Shown piece by piece: positions 22,967-33,128 of a stretch of DNA of 64,000 bases. The stretch spans positions 8,928,001 through 8,992,000 of the forward strand of contig AP026538.1 in NCBI GenBank assembly GCA_026075535.2. Reading direction: 5' to 3'. Numbering within the stretch: position 1 is the first letter of the stretch; each line of letters starts with the position of its first letter. The position numbers were made by a program, and so were the translations under genes. The notes beneath the pieces are model-generated. The model was not told the DNA's origin. It did no database searches and saw only the letters and a list, made by a program, of their open reading frames with translations. The DNA is from Tricholoma matsutake. Lineage: Eukaryota > Basidiomycota > Agaricomycetes > Agaricales > Tricholomataceae.

Positions 22967-23432
22967 TAGACTCGTTACCATCTGTCGTACAACTTACAGT
23001 TGCAGAAAAACAAACATGACAATTTTGATATCTCATGATTGGGATTCTTCTGAGACAAACCGACTTCAGATTTGGATTCAGCTTGTCAAAATACGTCAAA
23101 AAACCTATCTCTGAAGTTTTTCCCACGACATTTTAGGGTGGCCAAATTTTTTGAGCAAAATTTGGCAACATTTTGCACCCCTTTTGAGGGATTTGAGCAG
23201 CAAAAATAGTTCATTCCCTAACTTGATCAATGTGCAATTGATGGAACTCTTTTAATAACTCCGTTTGGCAGCTTTTTGAGTTGTGCAATCCTTGCGTGAG
23301 ATCAATGTTCAACTTGAAGCTAGGTTTGAAGTTCAACTGTGTGTCACACAGGATTACTTTAATACTTAGTACATGCAAATGTTTTGAAGTTGTCCTATGC
23401 TCAAAATAATAGAATGTAAATCTACATTGCAG

Positions 23433-23599
23433 TGGAAGCCTAGCCCATAGTTGGGCTGGGAAACACTAGAGAGAGGGAAGAAAAGGGAGAGAAAAGAGGA
23501 ACTCACTACTAATCATGCGATATAACAAGACAACAATGTGTTATTAGAAGTTAGGAACAATACAAAAGCAGATTTCTAGGGAAGCGAGAAGGGGGAAGG
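23433..23599 (-). repeat. Gypsy-3 3' LTR, first segment
   Basis: 167 bp matching the distal part of the LTR at 41094-41354. It is cut at GAAGG by Gypsy-2 and continues at 35850. Confidence 0.95.
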
Positions 23600-24021
23600 T
23601 GTAAGGGGACTAGGGGGGTGCCCTGTGTGTTTTTCCTATTTTTTATGTTCATCCTATATTCTTCCCCACCTCATTTCCTTCTATTCTTCATTTTCTATGA
23701 TTTTTCCGGATTTTATTACTAATTTTCCCTTGCTATCATGTTTGTACATGTTGACACTTTTATATTTAGAGGCGGAGTACCCCTTCCGACACATACCCCT
23801 TGGTATGATGTCATTTGGTGGCCTTGATCCGCCTATCTCCGCCTTTTTCTATTTTTAGGTTATATTTGATTTTTGTCATCTTCACATATACTGGGCATCA
23901 GCAAGGGGATCCTTAGAGTTTTCTCTTCAGATTTCCCTTTGCTAGGTGTGTCCCCAATGCCTGTATTATGTGTATAATTTTAACTTTGGATTTCCCTTTG
24001 CTAGAGGCTTAGGTTGCCCTT
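23600..24021 (-). repeat. Gypsy-2 left terminal repeat (inverted LTR), main part
   Basis: 422 bp, the reverse complement of the right LTR with few mismatches, most of them CG against CA or TG. It is broken at CCCTT by Gypsy-1; five more bases (ATAGT, 30219-30223) complete it to within three bases of the LTR end. Confidence 0.9.
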
Positions 24022-24423
24022 TGTTAGGGCGACACCCACTATCTGCTAGCTAAGACCGTGCGGGTTCTCTCTACAAGAAGGGGGCGGGATCTGCATGCAT
24101 GATGGGGAAGTTGATGGTTTTGATGTGAGGGGTTATTAATAGGTAAGTTTGTTGAGATAGGCCTTTCACACCAAAAACGTAGGTGGAATACCTAAGAGAA
24201 CACAACTGGGGTCCCCTAGGCATATATTTAGGGTTTATATACTATGTTACATATATTGTACATTGTTGTTACCGACGCACTCGTACATGCGCATACATTT
24301 TGATGCGTGCAAAATAAAATTCTCATGCTATCAAAATGTAGCATCATTTGGCGTCATGTAGCATAATTCGACATAATAAAATAAAAATGAAAGTTTATTA
24401 GGTAATGGGGTGGTTTCCTAACA
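24022..24423 (-). repeat. Gypsy-1 3' LTR
   Basis: 402 bp; same length as its partner at 29812-30213. I counted about fifteen differences between the two, all transitions at sites readable as former CpG. Confidence 0.97.
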
Positions 24424-24434
24424 TTACCCCCCTT

Positions 24435-25838
24435 TTATGCCTCGACTTCCAGGCAAGAAAATATTATGTTTGTCCCCTCTGTGAAATTTTGGTAAGGCCG
24501 GAATTTTATCCCCTCATACACCATTCTCGCAATGCGATGCGGAGCATTTGGATTACGTTTAAAGAATCGGGCAATCACATTATGCGCTCGCTTACAATTC
24601 TCTTCGGGTTCCCACGAATTATTTTTGTCAGTATAGTTTTTCCACTTTATTAAGAACTCCAATTTGTTCCGTCAAAGACGTTAGTCTAGAATTTCTTCAA
24701 CTATGTATTCTGGAGCACCTTCTACTATTATCGGAGGTTGCGGAGTAGTTTGTTGGCCAGGAATAGTGGGTGGACGGTAAGGGTGTAGGCGGGATACGTT
24801 AATCTTGGGATCAATCTTAAATGATCAGGGTAATTTTAGCACTACCGCATTAGGCAAGATCACTTTAGAGATCGCATATGGGCCAACTTGTTTCTCCATA
24901 AGTTTCTTCGAAGGTCGTGGAATATTCAGGTCCTTGGTACTTAGCCATACCAAGTCACCAACTTTGTACTCTGGAGTGCGTGCTCGAGTACAATCCACGT
25001 GTCGCATCATGTCATCACATGCTTTCTTCAATGCCGCCTCTGCTTCCTCTTGTACCGTTTGCATCTTAGATACAAAATCTTCTACCGACTGTACTTTGAC
25101 TTCCCTTCTGGGTTCTACTCCCATGCGAGGATGATATCCATAATTTGCGAAAAAGGGTGACATACGAGTAGCTGAATGGAATTTGTTATTGTGGGAAAAT
25201 TTGGTAATTGCCAACCATTTGGGCCAGTCGGTTTGTTGGTAGTTGACAAACATATGTAGGTACTGCTCCAACTCCTGATTCATTCTCTCTGTCTGCCCAT
25301 CAGTCTGCGGGTGATATGCCATAGATAATTTAGTTTGAATTCCCAATATGTTGTTTAGTTCTCACATAAATGCAGAAGCAAATTGTGGTCCGCGATCGGA
25401 GATAACGGTATCGGGTAACCCATGTAACCGCCATACCTGATTTAGATAGAGGCGCGCCAAGCCTAATGATGAGGTTTCTGTAGTAGTAGGAATAATATGG
25501 ACCTCCTTTGTAAAGCGGTCGCATACTACGAATATTGCATCGTACCCTTGAGCCTTGGGTAATCCGGTAATAAAATCCACAGATATATCTCGCCACGGCG
25601 CTTTAGGTATAGGGTTCAGCATTAATTTTCCTGCAGGTTTCTCTGGAAATTTCTTCCCCCTCATGCACGTATCACATCCATCCACATACCCCAACACATA
25701 CTTTGAAATTCCGGGCCACCAATAATTTCTCATTACTAATTCCAATGTCTTCCATCTTCCTGGGTGTCCGGCAATCGGCGTATTGTGATGTAACTGGACA
25801 ATCTCCCTTCGCAAATCCTGATCCTTCAGTACATACAC
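24435..25838 (-). pseudogene. Gypsy-1 integrase and chromodomain
   Basis: The zinc finger is HHNTPIAGHPGRWKTLEL with NYWWPGISKYVLGY and CDTCMRGKK. Core motifs are SVDFITGLPK, VISDRGPQFAS, then TGA 25362-25364 in FM-stop-ELNNILG, and YHPQTDGQTERMNQELEQ. After TGA 24825-24827 (KLP-stop-SFKI) and TGA 24672-24674 comes the chromodomain LEFLIKWKNYTDKNNSWEP. A TAA lies a few codons before the last TGA. Confidence 0.93.
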
Positions 25839-25844
25839 TTTTCC

Positions 25845-27392
25845 TCAAAACAACACCAACCCTTGTTCCTCAGCCCATTTGTCTCCTTTGATATTACTTT
25901 TCTTCTCTCCCTTCAGAGCTTTCACGGCTTCCACTACTTCATCGTCCATTTCCAAGCATTGTCTAATTTTAGACAACATTTCCATTTCCGAGCTATCTAT
26001 TAATAGATGCCCTTGACACATAGCGCAAATGCGAAAGTATTCGGGTTTGAGTAAGGTAACATTTTTATTGTCCTCCTCCACCCCCCTTTTATGATCAATA
26101 TGTCTGGATAAGGCATCTGCTTTCCTCATTAAGCTTCCCGCTTTATGGACCAAGTGAAAGTTGAAACACGATAGGAATAGTGCCCAACGCGCTTGCCGGC
26201 GATTAAGCTTTTTAGCGGACATGAAGTATTGCAGATTTTGATGATCCGTCCAGATCTCAATTTGATGCATACATCCCTCCAAATAATGCCTCCATGCCTC
26301 CAATGCTCGTATTATCCCCAACATCTCTTTGTCATGCACATCATAATTCCTCTCCACATTATTCAACCCTTTTGACAAGTATGCACAAGGATGCCATTTG
26401 TCATCTTCACACAGCATTGATAATACCGCTCCAGTAGCAAAATTGGATGCATCGGATTCCACTCGCAAAGGGCGTGTGAAATCTACTGGGGCTAATATTG
26501 GTCCCTCCACAAACTTCCTCTTCAACTCCTCAAACGCTGTCTGCTGCTGCTCTCCCCACCTCCACACTACTCCCTTTCGCGTAAGGTTATGTAAGGGTGC
26601 GGCAATTTTAGAAAAATTGTGCACAAAGCGACGATAATAATTTGCGAGTCCCAAGAAGGCTTGAACCTCCTTGACACGGGTGGGCGCAGGCCAATCTGTG
26701 ATCGCCTGTACCTTGATCGGATCCATTTTGATCCTGTCAGGGCCGATCTTGCTTGCCCCAAACACACACTTCTCTGGTTTCAAAAATAGATCATTCTCCG
26801 CCAACCTCTGTAACACCTCCTGCACTATCGCCTCATGATTCTCTTCATCCTCTGTGAATATCAGAATGTCGTCAATAAATATTATTACCACGCCTTTGTC
26901 TATTATGTCCTTGAAAATATCGTTCATCATATTTTGAAAGGTCAGGGGACTATTAGTCATCCCAAAAAACATGACAAGCAGCTCGAAGGATCCTCAACGC
27001 GTGGCAAATGCAGCCTTCCACTCATCTCCTTTCTTTATTTGTACATTGTTGTATCCCCATCATAAATCCAATTTTGTAAAGACCTTGGCTTTTCCCACCT
27101 TATCAATTATTTCTGAGATCAACGGCAGGAGGTACGCATTCTTCACTGTCCACTCATTCAGATACCTATAATCGGTACACATCCTCTTCCTTTGGTCTTT
27201 TTTGGGCACGAAGAATATTGGTGACGTCTGTGGTGATTTTGAAGGTTGTATGTATCCTTTGCGCAATTGCTCCTTCAGGAATGCATCCACTTCTTCTTGT
27301 TCCATCGGAGATAACGGATATACCTTCGACTTCTTTGGCACAAACCCTGGCTTCATCTCAATCGCATGATCCCATGGCTTCCACACCGGCAT
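25845..27392 (-). pseudogene. Gypsy-1 reverse transcriptase and RNase H
   Basis: RT motifs run [30 protein letters not shown] 27060-27062, WGYNNVQIKKGDEW, TGA 26994-26996, VMFFGMTNSPLTFQ and the catalytic IFIDDILIFTED. RNase H motifs are VESDASNFATGAVLS, DVHDKEMLGIIRALEAW and EIWTDHQNLQYF. The last stop, TGA 25845-25847, lies in LVLF-stop-GKVYVLKD. All three TGAs fall at arginine positions. Confidence 0.93.
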
Positions 27393-28328
27393 TCACTCAG
27401 ACTCCTTCTTTTGGAACACTGACAAATGTTCATGATACACTTTTGGCACCCATTCCTCCACTGGCTTCTCCACCTTCACAATATTCTTGTCCCATGACTG
27501 TCCTCCATGAACTGCTCTAAAGGTTTGCTTCTGCTCTTCTTTCTCAATCATGATCGGAACTTCCCCATTTGGCATTTCTTCATCCTCCACTTCCTCCATC
27601 GTAACAGAATACTTCCTCGGACGTTCTTTCTCTTTCTTTTTCCTTTTTTCTTTCTTCATCTTCCTCCCATACACATTACATTCCTTAGGACAATGAGTCA
27701 TTTGTACTTTCCCAGTTTTCCAATCAATTTCGGGATTATGCTTCCATAACCACGGACATCCTATTATTAGATTGGTTTTCCCAAGATTGCACACTTTGAA
27801 TACAGCTCGCTCCTGATGCTCCTGATACTTTAGTACCATAGTCACCTCCTCCTTGATAGTTCCTCCACGATTGACTGTTCCATCAATATTGTACACCATT
27901 ATAGGTTGCGCCAGCTTGCATGTGTTAATACCGTTTCCAGTAATTAAGGATCAATTAATAAATAATCCTGTAGCACCACTGTCAAGCAACACTTCCACAT
28001 CAATAGCTGCATGCGTGTCCACTGTCTTCAGTCCCACAGTCAAGGTGATTTCGGGTTCTATTCGCGCAGAGCAAATAAAGAATTTAGGGGTTTTCGGAAA
28101 TGACATGTGACAATTTTCTTTGTTGTGTGATTTGCAACAGTTGTATTCCTCCTCAATTTCCTTTTCTGATTTACTCTGGGTTTCCTTGGATACTAATACA
28201 TTGTAACAATTCTGGGTCACCAATGGGGAAACCTTCACTGGGACTCTTCCACAAAATTCTCCTGCTTGCCTTCCTCCTGCTTCACTTCCTCGATTGTAGC
28301 TCCCCTGATCTTTCTCTTCTGCTTGCAA
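27393..28328 (-). pseudogene. Gypsy-1 protease region
   Basis: Two in-frame pieces (27951-28328 and 27393-27899) hold VLLDSGATGLFIN, the retropepsin active site, then TGA 27951-27953, IMVYNIDGTVNRGGTIKE, VCNLGKTNLIIGCPWLWKHN and a long basic Lys/Arg/Glu segment. The frame closes at TGA 27393-27395 in [18 protein letters not shown], where arginine is expected. Confidence 0.9.
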
Positions 28329-29325
28329 TACTTAGAAATGTGTCCTAACTGCCCACAGTTAAAACATTTAAGTGGGGCTTGTCTCCCCACTTGATCAACC
28401 TCCATTGCCTCTGCTGGTGCTGCTGACTCCGTAACTATAGGTATCACTGCCATGGCCGGTGGCTGTGCCCTCGGAGCTTGCGCCTGAGGCACCTTTCCTT
28501 TCTCAGACTTTCCTCCTGATGACTTTCCAAATTTACTACTTCCGTACATCAACTTTGACTCTGCCTGTTCCTGCTGATATTGCCAGTCAAGGCGCATTGC
28601 CCAATTATACCACTCGTCCAACTTCTCTGGCATAGAAGGTAGTTGGTAGATAGACTTGAATAAAGAGGGATTTAATCCTGCTTTCAAAAACTCTACCAAC
28701 GCGGCTTCTCCCATGTCCGTTTGCGAAGCTTCTGCTTTGAACTGCAAAATAAATTCATCCGCTGTTAAGGAACCTTGGCGCATGGTCTTTAATTTAGCAT
28801 TGGCTGTCACCTTTGGATTAGGGTCTCCAAACTGTGCCTCCAATCTCTCCAGAAATTCCTTGAAGGTTGCAAATGGTTTATTTCCCACGGCAATTTGATT
28901 AATAGCCTCATTTCTCCAGAACTGTGCTTTCCCCCCCTGAATGTATGAGAGAGCAAACATAATCCTAGACTCGGCTGTACAAAACTCAGGCTTCCTCCCA
29001 TGGATGTACAATACTATAGAGCTGATGAAGGATTTTGTATTCTCCATGGTACCGTCAAAGATTTGTGGGGGCGCATACTTAGGTAAGCGCACTTTTCCAT
29101 TTCTGGATTTCTCCACCATCTCATCCTCCTGTGATATCCACTCCACCATCTCCTCCATCTCATCATCTCTTTCTCCTGTCATCTCTGGCTGTACTTCCAC
29201 TTGTCTGGGCTGTGATGCTGCCAATACTGACACTAATTTTGTGCTGTGAGCGCATCAATTTTCGCCTCTAGTGCTGGTATGGGAACAGGATTAGGACCGG
29301 GATTAGAAGTTGAAGGTTCGGACAT
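28235..29325 (-). pseudogene. Gypsy-1 Gag
   Basis: An ATG at 29325 opens MSEPSTSNPGPNPVP but runs into TAG after IDALTAQN; a one-base shift near 29240 connects it to the main frame (SVLAASQPRQVEVQ). The Gag core reads TFKEFLERLEAQFGDPNP, LTADEFILQFKAEAS and LVEFLKAGLNPSLF. The zinc knuckle CFNCGQLGHISKYC lies near 28370. Gag packages element RNA in virus-like particles. Confidence 0.9.
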
Positions 29326-29811
29326 AATTGTAAAATCTGTGATGAATCACTTCTTCGACAAATTCAAAATTTTACTTCGAGACCTCTCCAAACATCTACG
29401 GGTCACGTGATAAGGTTCGTCGAGGTTCGTCAATGGTTCGTCGTTCACCGGGCGCCTATTTTGACACTTTGGATCAACAACCCTTCCAACAGTGCCTGAT
29501 CTCGGAGATATCACTGAATTCGGCTTGTAACTAAAATAGTCGTCCGAATAGAGTGATGTAAATCGTAACTAAACCAGATCTGATCGGTTGTCTGGTTGCA
29601 GCTGTCCTAATGACGAGCGCTGCCTCTCGATCACTGGCAGTCACAATGTAAGGCAAGGCCTGGCGTCGGCTTATGAAAGAAAAGGTAGATTACGTATATA
29701 CAAGTACTTCCGGCTCGTGCCGAAAGGATGAGTAATCGGATGTGGCGCAGTGAAACAATGACGTATGCGCAAGTAAGAGAAGGCACACTGATATGGGAAG
29801 TTGTGTTCTTC
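29326..29811. other. Gypsy-1 leader
   Basis: Untranslated stretch between the 5' LTR and Gag. I could not match a tRNA primer-binding site next to the LTR. Confidence 0.6.
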
Positions 29812-30213
29812 TGTTAGGGTGACACCCACTATCTGCTAGCTAAGACCATGTGGGTTCTCTCTACAAGAAGGGGGCGGGATCCGCGCGCATGATGGGGAAG
29901 TTGATGGTTTTGATGCGAGGGGTTATTAATAGGTAAGTTTGTTGAGATAGGCCTTTCACACCAAAAACGTAGGTGGAATACCTAAGAGAACACAACTGGG
30001 GTCCCCTAGGCATATATTTAGGGTTTATATACTATGTTACATATATTGTACATTGTTGTTACCGACGCACTCGTACATGTGCATACATTTTGATGCGTGC
30101 GAAATAAAATTCTCACGCTATCAAAATGTAGTGTCATTTGGCATCATGTAGTGTAATTCGACATAATAAAATAAAAATGAAAGTTTATTAGGTAATGGGG
30201 TGGTTTCCTAACA
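29812..30213 (-). repeat. Gypsy-1 5' LTR
   Basis: 402 bp with TG...CA ends. Followed on the plus strand by the CCCTT duplication. Confidence 0.97.
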
Positions 30214-30258
30214 CCCTTATAGTAGAAAACTCTCCCCTAAGGCCCGAAAATCGCAAAT

Positions 30259-31505
30259 GTGCTGCCCAAGATAGGCAGGTACAGACTGGACGACACTTCC
30301 CAAAGCTCCGCAGAGTCCCTACACACCGTTCCAGATAATCTCGCCTTTATTACACCACCATTTTCGCCAAATGCACTCCCTAGCGACATGGACACATCAG
30401 AACACTTCAACGTGCTTGAAAGCGATGTTTCCGGAATGCGCATGCAAATCGACTCGCTTAAATCTACGATTGAAAACTTCATTAGGACCCTCCAGGCTAA
30501 CCCTATGACCAATAGTTCCCCCTTTACGACTCCAAGCGCACCCAACAACGACGTTTTGCCAAACGCGTCCACTAAGGAACGTGCCCAGATCAAACCGTCC
30601 CCCCCCGCCAAATTTAATGGTGCACATGCGCAGGGACATGCATTCCTTAATTCCTGTGAGTTATACATTAGTCTCCAGTCGCATCAATTCGTCGATGAGG
30701 CTGCAAAAATTTATTGGGCCTTCACATACATGAAATCTGAACGCGCCTATCTCTATGTGGACCGTATCCTATGTCAAACTAAAGAACTCGGTTCTCTACC
30801 TTTCCCCACTTTGGGTGACTTTCGAGCTGAGTTTGTATGCCACTTCTGCCCCCTCAATGAACACCACCGAGCAGTGACACGACTTGAGTCATCCACTTAC
30901 CACCAGGGACGTCAATCCATGGACGACTATATCGATGAGTTCAAGGATTTGGTGGACATGGCAGGATATGGGAGTGGGTTACCAGTGGTGGTGAAGTTCT
31001 GATGGGGGCTCAACCGAGAAATTCAGGACCAGATTGCACAGATGTTGGAAGGGTGCCCAGCGGACGATGATATCCTTGCTTGGTATGAAGCTGCTTCACT
31101 CTGTGACGAGAACTGACTCACAAATGCGGCGTTTAATGCTGCATTCCGTGCTCCAACTACCACTCATACACCCTACACCTTCAATCGAAGCCTCCCCCAC
31201 CCTAACCCCATTCCTGTTCATCAAACTCCCACACCAGCCATCAATGTCCCAGTACCAATGGATGTTGATGCAGCCTGCAGCCGTGCACGTAAGTTGGATC
31301 TCTGCTACCATTGTGGGGAACCTGGACACAGGGCTGGAGCATGTCCCCATTGTCAGGATATCCGCATGCTCACCCCCGAGGGACAAGATGAACTCCTGCA
31401 AGATTTGTTGGTACTTGTAGATGTTGAGGAAGCGAAGGATCAAGTTGCAGAGGAGATTAAGTTGGAAGTTGTAGAGGAGCAGGATTTTCCTATTCACAGC
31501 GAGTG
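30259..31505 (+). pseudogene. Gypsy-2 Gag
   Basis: The retrotransposon Gag core runs from KPSPPAKFNGAHAQGHAF through TLGDFRAEFVCHFCP and YHQGRQSMDDYIDEFKDL. A zinc knuckle CYHCGEPGHRAGACPHC follows near 31300. The frame is cut by TGA at 31000-31002 (in VKF-stop-WGLNREIQ, arginine expected) and at 31114-31116 (DEN-stop-LTNAAF). The start codon is unclear; the open frame begins at a GTG, and the leader seems truncated. Confidence 0.85.
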
Positions 31506-32606
31506 AATCATACGCCCTCACTGCCTGTCCATAACCGCTTTGAAGTCTTGTCAGTTGAATCCCCAGAGAATGAATCCATTTCTGTGACTGCTCCCCTCTC
31601 TGACCCTTTGAAGTTGGCTAAAGACGTACCTGCTCTCCCCATCTCTCCTTCTACTCCACGTCCCAAAATTAAATCATGGGAGCATAAACTACCATGCAAG
31701 TATATTGTGGCATCCACTCCCTCTGCACATTTCTTAAACCTAGCCATCGAACTGCAGACAACCGACACTGGACAGATACTCAGTGTCTCTGCGCTCCTGG
31801 ACTCTGGTGCGACTGGTCTCTTCATCAATTCCCATCTGGTACAACAACATCGCCTAAATACTTGCTCACTCTCACGTCCGATACCTGTATATAACGTGGA
31901 TGGATCCCCAAATGAAGCTGGTGCCATCTGAGAGGTTGCAGACCTGGTTCTCCGTTACAAAGATCATAGTGAGCATGCCCTTTTTGCTGTCACTCAATTA
32001 GGAAAGCAAAAGGTGATTTTGGGATATCCATGGCTTTGAGACCATAACCCAGAGGTCGACTGGCATACTGGGGAGGTTACCATGAGCCGATGTCCATCCC
32101 GCTGTCAGATGTGTTTCACAGAAGCCAGGCAAGAATGTCGTGGACAGAAGGCGGCAATACGACGTACTCAGAAGTGTTGTGCTGGACCCCTGCCTATACC
32201 TAAAGTGGAATTGGAAGGGGTTCCTGATCTAATGCCGGACTCGGATGATGATGATGAGGACCCAGAGGAAGTGGAGGAGGGTGATCAGATCTTCTACACT
32301 GCGATTTGCTCATCGCATGAGGTGTGTGCCACATTGAACATATCCCAATGCCTCGCCGAGGCCTTCCACAAAAACAACGCTGCTAAATCCTCTACTAACT
32401 CCTTACTCCCTCATCTCCATGAGTTTGAAGACGTGTTCTCCAAGGAGTCATTCAACTCTCTTCCTGCGCACAAGCCATGGGATCACGTGATCAAACTCAC
32501 CCCCGGTGCAACCCCTTCATCCTGCAAGGTCTATCCTCTCTCTCTGGAAGAACAATGGCAGCTTGACCAGTTCATCGACGAGCACCTGGCCTCTGGATGT
32601 ATTTGA
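31503..32606 (+). pseudogene. Gypsy-2 protease and start of RT
   Basis: The retropepsin motif reads LLDSGATGLFINSHLV, followed after TGA 31929-31931 by ADLVLRYKDHSEHALFAVT and ILGYPWL, TGA 32037-32039, DHNPEVDW. The RT entry region has KPWDHVIKLTPGATPSSCKVYPLS and ends at TGA 32604-32606. Each stop replaces the arginine expected from the family. Confidence 0.9.
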
Positions 32607-33047
32607 CCATCAAAGTCACCCATGGCCTCTCCCTTTTTCTTTGTGAAGAAGAAGGATGGCTCACTTTGACCAGTTCAAGACTACAGAAGGCTCAACAACA
32701 TCACGGTCAAAAATCGCTACCCACTACCCCTCATCTCCAAACTCGTAAACCAGCTCCATGGAGCCCGATACTTCACCAAGCTTGATGTCCGTTGGGGCTA
32801 TAATAATGTGAGGATAAAGGAGGGAGATGAGTGGAAGGCAGCCTTTCGTACCAACCGTGATCTTTTTGAACCACTTGTCATGTTCTTTGGCCTTACTAAT
32901 AGCCCTGCCACCTTTCAGACCATGATGAACAACATCTTCCACGACCTCATCCTCGAAGGCGTTGTCTGCATCTATCTCGATGACATCCTCATCTTCACTC
33001 GCACGGTTGAAGAGCACCATCGCATCACGCGCCTCATCCTAGAGTGA
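32607..33047 (+). pseudogene. Gypsy-2 reverse transcriptase core
   Basis: Contains MASPFFFVKKKDGSL, TGA 32667-32669, [49 protein letters not shown] and catalytic [11 protein letters not shown]. The frame stops at TGA 33045-33047 in LILE-stop-LRRYKLYL, again at an arginine position. Confidence 0.9.
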
Positions 33048-33128
33048 CTTCGACGGTACAAACTCTACCTTTGTCAGGACAAATGCGAGTTCGAAAGGAC
33101 CAAGATTGAGTACCTCGGCCTGATTATC

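Larger units (their letters stand above)
24022..30213 (-). mobile_element. Gypsy-1, full-length Ty3/gypsy LTR retrotransposon
   Basis: 6,192 bp, coded on the minus strand, with two 402-bp LTRs starting TGTTAGG and ending CCTAACA. A perfect duplication CCCTT flanks it (24017-24021 and 30214-30218). It sits in the left terminal repeat of Gypsy-2 and is the youngest member of the nest. A purine tract AAAAGGGGGG precedes the 3' LTR on the minus strand. All domains are present; at least eight in-frame TGA codons make it inactive. Confidence 0.97.

Noticed and set aside
30237..30668. Minus-strand frame opposite Gypsy-2 Gag
   Set aside because: Shadow of the Gag coding strand; no motif of its own.
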